Below are positions 1-5,687 of a stretch of 11,665 nt of DNA, in pieces. The stretch lies in the NCBI GenBank assembly GCA_902773195.1, contig CACYDL010000039.1, positions 1 through 11,665 of the forward strand, read 5' to 3'. Origin of the DNA: an uncultured Lachnospiraceae bacterium. GTDB lineage: Bacteria; Bacillota_A; Clostridia; Lachnospirales; Lachnospiraceae. The notes under the pieces are model-generated. The model was given only the letters and a program-made list of their open reading frames with translations, was not told the DNA's origin and ran no database searches. A program made the position numbers and the translations under genes. Position 1 is the stretch's first letter, and each line of letters begins with the position of its first letter.

Positions 1-117
1 CAGGAGCGCCTCCCGTGCCGCCGCTGTTTCCGGCTGTTTCAGGGGCGTCTCCCGTGGCGCCGCTGCTTCCGGCTGCTTCCGGAGCGTCGGCTGTGCCGCC
101 GCTGTTTTCGGCCGCTT
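1..117. repeat. 39-bp tandem repeat, three units visible
   Basis: Three back-to-back 39-bp units lie at 1-39, 40-78 and 79-117, each built on the core CGCCGCTG..TCCGGC.GCTT with scattered substitutions. On the minus strand they encode 13-residue units of the type NSGGTADAPEAAG, SSGATGDAPETAG and NSGGTGGAP. The array is in frame with the host gene, and the window edge cuts it, so the copy number is unknown. Differences between copies are mostly synonymous or Gly/Ala/Ser swaps, as expected for a flexible linker under weak constraint. Confidence 0.85.
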
Positions 118-667
118 CCTCCCCGTAGTACTCCGCAAGGAGCGACTCGCGGAGCTTCTGCAGGACGTTCTCCTGAATCTCCGTGACCGCCTGGGGATCG
201 CCGGGATTCATCCGGGAGATCTCCGCGATCATGTAGTCCCAGACGCCGGTTGAGACGAGGAGGTAGAGGGAGACGGCGAGCATGACGCCGAAGGCGCCGA
301 TGCCGACCCCGCTGAGGATGGCGCCGGTGCGCGCCTGCCTGCTCATTTTTCTGCCCCTGGAGAGAAACGCGAAGGTCAGGCCCAGGGCTCCGAAGAACAC
401 CGAGGAGCCGAACAGAACGGAGAGGAGGGAGACAACGCCGCATACCATCGCCGCCTTCGACATGCCGGTGGAACGGTATTCCTCGGGGACCGGCCCGTAG
501 CCCGGTTCGCCGGAGTGGCCGCGCCCGTGATCCGACAGAGAGAACCAGTACTCCTCGGGGGGAGAGGTCCCGTCTCCTTCGTCGTCCCGGTTCATGTTTT
601 TCCAGTAGGATTCCGCGTCGAAGTCCTCATTCCGGTCGTCGCGCGGGTTTTCATCATTCATCATCAT
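1..667 (-). CDS. Partial two-helix membrane protein with 13-residue C-terminal repeats (DUF4190-like)
   Basis: The 3' end is missing at the left edge; 222 codons are visible. The protein begins with three consecutive Met codons (667, 664, 661), so the exact start is uncertain; the farthest upstream was taken, and a stop lies upstream in frame at 716-718. Residues 1-70 are acidic and hydrophilic, rich in Asp, Glu, Tyr and Pro. Two hydrophobic helices follow at about 72-102 and 114-138, joined by a short basic loop (SRGRKMSRQARTG). A charged stretch comes next, then a low-complexity Gly/Ser/Ala/Pro repeat from about residue 184 to the edge. The charged head, Gly-rich helix pair and basic loop resemble small DUF4190-like membrane proteins common in Lachnospiraceae; this is recognition of a pattern, not proof. 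Function is unknown. No strong Shine-Dalgarno sequence is visible. It is divergent from modA. Confidence 0.72.
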   Translation of the reverse strand, partial: MMMNDENPRDDRNEDFDAESYWKNMNRDDEGDGTSPPEEYWFSLSDHGRGHSGEPGYGPVPEEYRSTGMSKAAMVCGVVSLLSVLFGSSVFFGALGLTFAFLSRGRKMSRQARTGAILSGVGIGAFGVMLAVSLYLLVSTGVWDYMIAEISRMNPGDPQAVTEIQENVLQKLRESLLAEYYGEEAAENSGGTADAPEAAGSSGATGDAPETAGNSGGTGGAP

Positions 668-717
668 TTTGGAAAATCCGGTTTTACTGCAAATAAATGG
701 GTTCTCTGGCTGAGGCT

Positions 718-746
718 ATTTTAGCACCAACCCGTGTGCGCCGCAA
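718..746 (-). promoter_or_regulatory. Possible promoter of the left-edge membrane protein gene
   Basis: On the minus strand, TAAAAT (723-718) is preceded at 17 bp by TTGCGG (746-741). The -10 is good and the -35 matches only in TTG. It would give a leader of about 45 nt before the ATG at 667. A GCTA-TTT-TAGC inverted repeat covers the -10 and could be an operator. Confidence 0.35.
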
Positions 747-794
747 GGATGCCGTCCCCGGATCCGGAAGGTCCGGAAGGCGAGTGCTTTTTAT

Positions 795-824
795 TTGACA
801 CTCGCATGCGAAAGAGGGTACAAT
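795..824 (+). promoter_or_regulatory. Promoter of the modABC operon
   Basis: A perfect -35 TTGACA (795-800) is followed after 18 bp by TACAAT (819-824), five of six matches to the sigma-A -10. Transcription would start near 831, giving a leader of about 64 nt before the modA ATG at 895. Confidence 0.75.
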
Positions 825-835
825 GAATCTGTACC
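802..835. promoter_or_regulatory. Candidate operator palindromes in the mod promoter
   Basis: A perfect 10-bp palindrome TCGCATGCGA (802-811) fills the -35/-10 spacer. A second inverted repeat, GGTAC (817-821) and GTACC (831-835), flanks the -10 and the expected start site. Both sit where a repressor would block RNA polymerase. Neither matches the E. coli ModE box. The ModE-like protein at 7080-7430 is a candidate ligand by inference only. Confidence 0.35.
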
Positions 836-894
836 GCAAGAACGGTTTCTGAAACAGGAGCGGCATTTCATCCATCCATACGGAGGTGACATTT

Positions 895-1779
895 ATGAAA
901 CTGACCGGAAAAACCATTCCCGCTGCAATCGCTCTCTGCGCCCTGCTCCTGGCGGTTCCCGCCGTTGCGGAGGACACGGCCGTTTCCACGGCGGACGGAG
1001 CCGCGGAAGCAGCCCTGCTCCCGGAGACGGAGATCACGGTATTCGCCGCGAAAAGCCTGAATTCCGTGATGGAGGCCCTGGCGGAGGAGTACGCCCGCCT
1101 TCAGCCCGCCGTGAAGATCACGGGCAGCTATGACAGCTCGGGCACCCTGATGACCCAGATTGAAGAGGGAGCGGAGTGCGACGTCTTCTTCTCCGCCGCG
1201 CTGAAGCAGATGAACGAGCTGGAGGAGAAAGAACTCCTCGTCCCCGGCACAAGGAAAAACCTGGTCAACAACCAGGTGTGCCTGGTCACTTACCCGGGCA
1301 GCGGGACCAAGGTGACCGGCCTGGACAGTCTGGGCGAGGCCTCAAGCATGGCGCTGGCGGACGGATCGGTGCCGGTGGGGAAATATACGAGAGAAGCCCT
1401 GATCTCGGCGGGCATCCTGCCGGAGACGGAGGAGGCCTCCGCCGTCACGACGAAGGAAGTTTCCGAGGCTCTGGGAGGCCTTGAGATCAACGAGTGCGCC
1501 AACGTCGGCGCCTGCGTCGCGGCTGTCGCGGAAGGATCGAACGAGGTCGGCACCGTCTACTGCTCCGATACCCATGGCTTTGAGGAGGATCTTGAGATTC
1601 TGCAGGTGATTCCCTATGAGCTGACCGGAGACGTGATCTACCCGGCGGCCAGGGTCGTCAATCCCGAGGCGGACGAGGCGCAGAACGCCGCCGCCGAGGA
1701 TTTCCTCGCATTTCTCTCGTCCGACGCCGCGAAGGAGATCTTCGAGAGCTTCTACTTCGACACGGACGTGGAGCCCTGA
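895..1779 (+). CDS. modA: Molybdate ABC transporter substrate-binding protein ModA
   Basis: This is the extracytoplasmic receptor that captures molybdate (or tungstate) and delivers it to ModBC. The 294-residue product has a Sec signal (basic start, hydrophobic core to about residue 22, AVA-ED cleavage site near 25/26) and then the ModA fold: FAAKSL (50-55, Ser54 as first oxyanion ligand), YDSSGTL (79-85, second serine ligand), the VPVGKY region (159-164) and VGTVYCSD (218-225, Tyr222 matching the ligand tyrosine of ModA proteins). The ATG at 895 was chosen because GGAGGTG lies at 882-888; an in-frame GTG at 886 is inside that ribosome binding site. No lipobox is seen, unusual for a Gram-positive binding protein, where a lipid anchor is the norm. 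It is the first gene of the mod operon. Its last 53 coding bases and stop are repeated just downstream. Confidence 0.95.
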   Translation: MKLTGKTIPAAIALCALLLAVPAVAEDTAVSTADGAAEAALLPETEITVFAAKSLNSVMEALAEEYARLQPAVKITGSYDSSGTLMTQIEEGAECDVFFSAALKQMNELEEKELLVPGTRKNLVNNQVCLVTYPGSGTKVTGLDSLGEASSMALADGSVPVGKYTREALISAGILPETEEASAVTTKEVSEALGGLEINECANVGACVAAVAEGSNEVGTVYCSDTHGFEEDLEILQVIPYELTGDVIYPAARVVNPEADEAQNAAAEDFLAFLSSDAAKEIFESFYFDTDVEP

Positions 1780-1864
1780 CGCAGGGGGGGCCGCGAAGGA
1801 GATCTTCGGGAGCTTCTGTTTCGACACGGACGCGGAGCCCTGACGCAGGGGGGCCGCGAAGGAG
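1727..1864. repeat. Tandem duplication of the modA 3' end (64 + 63 bp + 11-bp stub)
   Basis: Unit A (1727-1790) covers the end of modA, its stop codon and a run of seven G. Unit B (1791-1853) repeats it with four substitutions and one G fewer, and an 11-bp start of a third unit follows (1854-1864). Unit B still reads as the ModA C-terminus (...EIF.SF.FDTD.EP, stop), but it is after the modA stop and shifted by one base, so it is not translated as part of ModA. Each unit carries the small hairpin CCCTG-acg-CAGGG at its stop codon (1774-1786 and 1838-1850). Confidence 0.92.
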
Positions 1865-1969
1865 CGGCGTGCAGGAGGCGGCAGTTTATGGTATGATAGC
1901 AGGTGCCGCGCCGGACCGTGGAGGGAAGGCGCGGCACGACCGGCCGGAAGGAGGCCGGGGAGGACGGCC

Positions 1970-2668
1970 ATGGAGCAGTTTGCAGCATTTCTCGCGGATA
2001 CGGATTTCAGCCCGCTCTGGATTTCTCTCAGGACGGGCGTGGTGGCCGCGTTCATTTCTTTCTTTCTCGGCATCTTTGCCGCCCGAAAGGTCGTGAAGGC
2101 GTCCCCGCGGGTGAGAGCGGTGGCGGACGGCATCCTGACGATGCCCCTGGTGCTGCCCCCGACCGTCGCAGGGTTCATTCTTCTGCTGATTTTCAGTCTG
2201 AGACGCCCCCTGGGCTCCGCACTCTACGGCCGTTTCGGGATCCGGGTGGTGCAGACCTGGCTGGGGTGCGTCATCGCGGCCGTGGTCATCTCGTTTCCGC
2301 TGATGTACAGAAACGCGAGGGCGGCGATGGAGCAGATTGACATGAATCTCGTATACGCGGCCAGAACGCTGGGGATGTCCGAGACAAGGATCTTCTGGAC
2401 GGTGATCCTTCCCGCGGCGAAGCCGGGGATCGCTGCGGGGACCATCCTGACCTTCGCCAGAGCCCTCGGGGAGTACGGCGCCACCTCCATGCTGGCGGGC
2501 AATATTCCCGGAAGGACGGGGACGATCTCCCAGAAGATCGCGATGGTGATTCAGGACGGAAACTACGTCACCGCCGGATTCTGGACCATCGTGGTCATCG
2601 TCATCGCCTTCGCGGCGGTGGTGCTGATGAATCTGGCGGCCTCGGGACGCATGAAGAAGATGGAGTAG
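1970..2668 (+). CDS. modB: Molybdate ABC transporter permease ModB
   Basis: This is the membrane channel of the molybdate importer; it pairs as a homodimer with ModC in the cytoplasmic membrane. The 232-residue length is normal for ModB. Hydrophobic segments are seen at about 18-38, 57-76, 97-115, 155-175 and 203-224. The conserved cytoplasmic EAA loop that docks with the ATPase is at about 130-153 (AARTLGMSETRIFW...LPAAKPGI), and the ModB-typical ARALGEYGATSML follows (163-175). Other family marks are MPLVLPPTVAGF (58-69) and the late IPGRTGTI (179-186). The start is supported by GGGGAGG at 1957-1963. It lies 190 bp after modA, the gap holding the duplicated modA tail, and only 2 bp before modC. 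Confidence 0.95.
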   Translation: MEQFAAFLADTDFSPLWISLRTGVVAAFISFFLGIFAARKVVKASPRVRAVADGILTMPLVLPPTVAGFILLLIFSLRRPLGSALYGRFGIRVVQTWLGCVIAAVVISFPLMYRNARAAMEQIDMNLVYAARTLGMSETRIFWTVILPAAKPGIAAGTILTFARALGEYGATSMLAGNIPGRTGTISQKIAMVIQDGNYVTAGFWTIVVIVIAFAAVVLMNLAASGRMKKME

Positions 2669-2670
2669 CT

Positions 2671-3720
2671 ATGGCTCTTGAAGTGAGGATCCGAAAGCAG
2701 CTCAGTGAATTCACACTGGATGTGGAATTCACCGCGGAGCAGGGGATCTTTTCCCTGTTCGGCGCCTCCGGCTGCGGGAAAAGCATGACCCTGAAGTGCA
2801 TCGCCGGGATCGAAAAGCCGGACGAGGGGAGAATCGCCCTGGACGGAAGGGTGCTGTTCGACTCCCGCTCGCGCGTGAGCCTTCCGCCCCAGAAGAGGAA
2901 GGTCGGCTACATGTTTCAGGATTACGCCCTGTTTCCCAACATGACCGTGAGGAAAAACGTCATGGCGGGAATGGGGAAAAATCCGGATCCCGCCATGACG
3001 CAGCGTCTGCTGGAGAGATTCCGGATCGACGAGATCGCGGACCGGCTTCCCGGCGGCCTCTCGGGGGGGCAGAAGCAGAGAACCGCCCTCGCGAGGATTA
3101 TCGCGCAGAGCCCGGACGTCATCCTTCTCGACGAGCCGCTCTCCGCCCTGGACAGCCATCTGAGGTGGCAGCTGGAAAGAGAGATGAAGGAGACGCTGGC
3201 CGGCGCGGGCGTCCCGGTGATTCTCGTGTCGCACAGCAGCGAGGAGGTCTACCGGCTGGCCGACAGCGTGTGCTGCGTGAACCGCGGGAAGGTCGTGACG
3301 GCCTCTCCGGCGGAGACATTTTTCAGACAGCCCGTCAGCCGGTACGCGGCGGAGCTCATCGGCTGCCGGAATATCGCGCCGGCTCGGCCGGAGGGATCCC
3401 ATATGGTCCGGATTCCCTCCTGGGACCTGTGCGCCGACGCCGGGGACCGGAACCCCGCGGAGATCCGATTCGCGGGGATCATGCCGCAGAAGCTTTCCCA
3501 AAGGCGCGGGGACGGGACGGACCTGGCCGTCAGAATCAGGGATCCGAAGCCGGTCAGGGAGCTCGCGGGCTGGACCGTGTTCTGCCGCTCGGCGGCGGAC
3601 GGATCCCCCCTCGAGTGGAGAATCCCCGGCGGCGGGCATCCCGGCCCCGGCGGAGAAATCGACGGCAGCGCGGACTGCCTGTATTTCAGAAGAAGCGATC
3701 TGATGCTGCTTACCGACTGA
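2671..3720 (+). CDS. modC: Molybdate ABC transporter ATP-binding protein ModC
   Basis: This cytoplasmic ATPase powers molybdate import through ModB. The nucleotide-binding domain is complete: Walker A GASGCGKS (31-38), Q-loop FQDYALFPN (82-90), signature LSGGQKQR (130-137), Walker B VILLDEP (150-156) with Glu155, D-loop SALD (158-161) and switch His188 (VSHSSEE). After about residue 230 comes an extension of roughly 120 residues. By position it corresponds to the regulatory TOBE/Mop region of ModC, but it is poorly conserved to the eye, so molybdate binding there is uncertain. The start is 2 bp after the modB stop, with a GGAG in the modB end, so the two genes are translationally coupled. Length (349) fits the family. 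Confidence 0.95.
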   Translation: MALEVRIRKQLSEFTLDVEFTAEQGIFSLFGASGCGKSMTLKCIAGIEKPDEGRIALDGRVLFDSRSRVSLPPQKRKVGYMFQDYALFPNMTVRKNVMAGMGKNPDPAMTQRLLERFRIDEIADRLPGGLSGGQKQRTALARIIAQSPDVILLDEPLSALDSHLRWQLEREMKETLAGAGVPVILVSHSSEEVYRLADSVCCVNRGKVVTASPAETFFRQPVSRYAAELIGCRNIAPARPEGSHMVRIPSWDLCADAGDRNPAEIRFAGIMPQKLSQRRGDGTDLAVRIRDPKPVRELAGWTVFCRSAADGSPLEWRIPGGGHPGPGGEIDGSADCLYFRRSDLMLLTD

Positions 3721-3754
3721 CGGCAGCGGCGAAAGCAATCACGGAGGACAGAAG

Positions 3755-4753
3755 ATGAAACTGATCAGAACCGAGGACGCCGTCGGACACGTCCTGTGCC
3801 ACGACATGACGCGGATCGTCAAGGACGTGACGAAGGACGCCGTTTTCCGAAAGGGACACATTGTCACGGAGGAGGATATCCCCCTGCTTCTGGAGATCGG
3901 CAAGGAGCATCTCTACGTCTGGGAAAAGGACGAGAGCATGCTGCACGAGGACGAGGGGGCGGAGATTCTTCTGGAGCTCTGCCGGAGCGAACATATGAAG
4001 GCTTCCGGACCGAAGGAAGGAAAAATCAACCTCCAGGCCGAGGTTCCCGGCGTGCTCAAGATCGACCGGGAGCGGCTGATCGCCGTCAATTCCTGCGGGG
4101 AGGTGATGATCGCGACGAAGAGGGGCGACTCCCTCATCAGAAAGGATCAGGTGTTCGCGGGAATGCGTGTGATCCCCCTGGTGATCTCCAAGGAGAAGAT
4201 GGAGCAGGTGAAGACGGCGGCCGGCCCGGAGCCGATCTTCCGGCTTCTTCCCCTCAGGCCGAAGCGCTGCGCGATCCTGGCGACCGGCAGCGAGATCTTC
4301 AAGGGCAGAATCAAGGATACCTTTACGCCGGTGGTGGAGGAGAAGCTGACCGCTCTCGGGGCTTCGGTCATCGACCGGCGGATTCTGGACGACGACGCGG
4401 AGACGACGTCCCGCACGATCGTCCGGGAAATCGAAGAGGGCGCGGAGCTGGTCTGCGTGACCGGAGGCATGAGCGTGGATCCGGACGACAGGACGCCCCT
4501 TGCCATCCGCAGCACGGGCGCAAGGGTCGTCAGCTACGGCGCGCCGGTGCTTCCGGGCGCGATGTTCCTCCTGGCGTATTACAGCCGCAGAAATCCCGAC
4601 GGCAGCAGCACGGAGATCCCGGTCGTGGGGCTTCCCGGGTGCGTCATGTACGCCGGAAAGACGATCTTCGACCTCATCCTTCCCCGCCTGCTGGCGGATG
4701 ATCCGGTCACGGCGGAGGAGCTGGCCCGGATGGGAGAGGGCGGCCTTCTGTGA
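3755..4753 (+). CDS. Molybdopterin-binding domain protein (MoeA/MogA-type MPT domain)
   Basis: The 332-residue product has a clear MPT-binding domain at about 170-312: ILATGSEI (174-181), VTGGMSVDPDD (235-245) and GLPGCVMY (292-299), the motifs that bind molybdopterin and adenylyl-molybdopterin in MoeA, MogA and CinA-like proteins. Residues 1-150 do not look like the MoeA N-terminal domains: they begin MKLIRTEDAVGHVL, contain FRKGHIV (31-37) and HLYVWE (52-57), and carry an acidic stretch. The C-terminal beta domain (domain IV) of MoeA is absent. It is therefore a relative, not a standard MoeA. Ribosome binding site GGAGG at 3743-3747. It lies 34 bp after modC and is almost certainly in the mod operon, so a role in molybdenum insertion, cofactor storage or molybdate sensing is inferred. 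No catalytic role is proven by sequence. Confidence 0.85.
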   Translation: MKLIRTEDAVGHVLCHDMTRIVKDVTKDAVFRKGHIVTEEDIPLLLEIGKEHLYVWEKDESMLHEDEGAEILLELCRSEHMKASGPKEGKINLQAEVPGVLKIDRERLIAVNSCGEVMIATKRGDSLIRKDQVFAGMRVIPLVISKEKMEQVKTAAGPEPIFRLLPLRPKRCAILATGSEIFKGRIKDTFTPVVEEKLTALGASVIDRRILDDDAETTSRTIVREIEEGAELVCVTGGMSVDPDDRTPLAIRSTGARVVSYGAPVLPGAMFLLAYYSRRNPDGSSTEIPVVGLPGCVMYAGKTIFDLILPRLLADDPVTAEELARMGEGGLL

Positions 4754-4794
4754 CGGCCGGCCGGCAAAAAAGAGTAGCGGTCTTTCATATGCCA

Positions 4795-4803
4795 TGTTAT
4801 ACT
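4795..4803 (+). promoter_or_regulatory. Possible extended -10 promoter for rex
   Basis: TGTTATACT is an extended -10 (TG-N-TATACT), about 118 bp before the rex ATG. No good -35 is seen at 16-18 bp, which extended -10 promoters can tolerate. A transcript from here would contain the terminator-like hairpin at 4851-4888 in its leader. Confidence 0.4.
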
Positions 4804-4850
4804 GTATTCGTTTCAAAAACGGGAAACAGGCATAAAAAACGATCAAAATT

Positions 4851-4892
4851 CCGCAGCGAGGGATCTTCGCGGGAAGACTCCGCTGCGGTTTT
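4851..4892 (+). terminator. Intrinsic-terminator-like hairpin before rex
   Basis: CCGCAGCG (4851-4858) pairs perfectly with CGCTGCGG (4881-4888). An inner stem TCTTC-GCGG-GAAGA sits in the loop, and TTTT (4889-4892) follows. An AAAA at 4845-4848 on the left could extend pairing and make it work in both directions. It may end the mod operon transcript (about 100 bp past its last stop) or act as an attenuator for rex. The T-run is short, so termination may be partial. Confidence 0.65.
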
Positions 4893-4920
4893 CATACGGA
4901 CTTTACAGGTGATGGTATAG

Positions 4921-5565
4921 ATGAAAGGCGGACAGGACACAATTCTGACGATCCAGGCACTCCAGAGGATGCCGTATTATCTGGAATATCTGAAGGAGGC
5001 GCGCCGCAGAGGGGACAGGAACGTGTCCGCCGCCGCGGTCGCCGCCGAGCTCGGTCTCAACGACGTCCTGGTGAGGAAGGATATCGCCTCCGTGAGCACC
5101 AGACAGGGACGGCCGAAGGCAGGCTTCGAGGTCGATTCCCTGATCGATGACATCGAGAATTATATGGGCTTCCACGAGACGAAGGAGGCCGTGCTGGTCG
5201 GGGCGGGATCCCTGGGAAAGGCCCTTCTCCGCAACGGCGAGTTCGAGAAATACGGATTCAGGATCGCCGCCGCCTTCGACGTGAAGAGAAGTCTGTTTCA
5301 CAAGAAGGTGGACGGGATCGAGATATTCTCCGCGAAGAAGCTCAGCTCTTTCTGCCGCGAGCGCGGGATCCGCTTCGGGATCATCACGGTCCCTGTGGCC
5401 GCGGCGCAGCAGACCGCGGATCTTCTGGTCAGCGGGGGTGTGAGCGCGATCTGGAATTTCGCGCTGATCCGGCTCAGCGTTCCCGAGGGGGTCTTCGTCC
5501 GGAACGAGGATCTTGCCTCTTCCCTCGCCATGCTGTCCCGATATGTGAAAAATGAAGTGAAATAA
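4921..5565 (+). CDS. rex: Redox-sensing transcriptional repressor Rex
   Basis: Rex senses the NADH/NAD+ ratio and releases DNA when NADH is high, controlling fermentation and anaerobic respiration genes. The 214-residue product has an N-terminal winged helix (1-70) starting with TIQALQRMPYYLEYLKE-type sequence and containing the VRKD recognition segment (51-54). A Rossmann NAD(H) domain follows, with VGAGSLGKAL (93-102) and AAFD (117-120), where Asp120 fits NADH preference. ITVP, the WNF segment (178-180) and the C-terminal helix (VRNEDLASSLAMLSRY) complete the fold. The part after VRKD (IASVSTRQGRPKAGF) differs from the usual FG-x-RGVGY wing, so the operator may differ. AGGTGATGG at 4906-4914 is the ribosome binding site. 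It is upstream of fumC on the same strand, 122 bp away. Confidence 0.9.
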   Translation: MKGGQDTILTIQALQRMPYYLEYLKEARRRGDRNVSAAAVAAELGLNDVLVRKDIASVSTRQGRPKAGFEVDSLIDDIENYMGFHETKEAVLVGAGSLGKALLRNGEFEKYGFRIAAAFDVKRSLFHKKVDGIEIFSAKKLSSFCRERGIRFGIITVPVAAAQQTADLLVSGGVSAIWNFALIRLSVPEGVFVRNEDLASSLAMLSRYVKNEVK

Positions 5566-5616
5566 AGCGTTACAGACAGGCGCCCGGCCGTGAGGAAGAC
5601 CAGGCGCCGCGGCATG

Positions 5617-5659
5617 GCCGGCAGCGCGGATCCGGGCGGGATCCCGGCGCGCTGCCGGC
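5617..5659. other. Large GC-rich inverted repeat between rex and fumC
   Basis: GCCGGCAGCGCG (5617-5628) and CGCGCTGCCGGC (5648-5659) are a perfect 12-bp inverted repeat with a 19-bp centre that itself contains two GGATCC/GGATCC complementary segments, so the stem can be extended with a small bulge. There is no T-run after it, so it is not a classic terminator. It ends 10-12 bases before the fumC ribosome binding site. It could stabilise mRNA, set the rex/fumC ratio, or be a protein-binding site. Confidence 0.7.
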
Positions 5660-5687
5660 TTCACCATGTACGGAGGAGGAGGAACGA

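Noticed and set aside
39..443. 134-codon minus-strand frame at the left edge
   Set aside because: Arg-rich and out of frame with the membrane protein gene (1-667), whose reading frame has clear transmembrane helices and periodic repeats.
831..894. Molybdenum-cofactor (moco) riboswitch in the modA leader
   Set aside because: The leader is only about 64 nt, too short for the known multi-stem element, and shows just a GTTTC-T-GAAAC mini-hairpin.
1888..1900. Internal promoter before modB (TATGAT)
   Set aside because: The -10-like TATGAT has no matching -35 at 16-18 bp; co-transcription from the modA promoter explains expression.
2563..3738. 391-codon minus-strand frame opposite modC
   Set aside because: Shadow of the ATPase; no ribosome binding site or recognisable motif.
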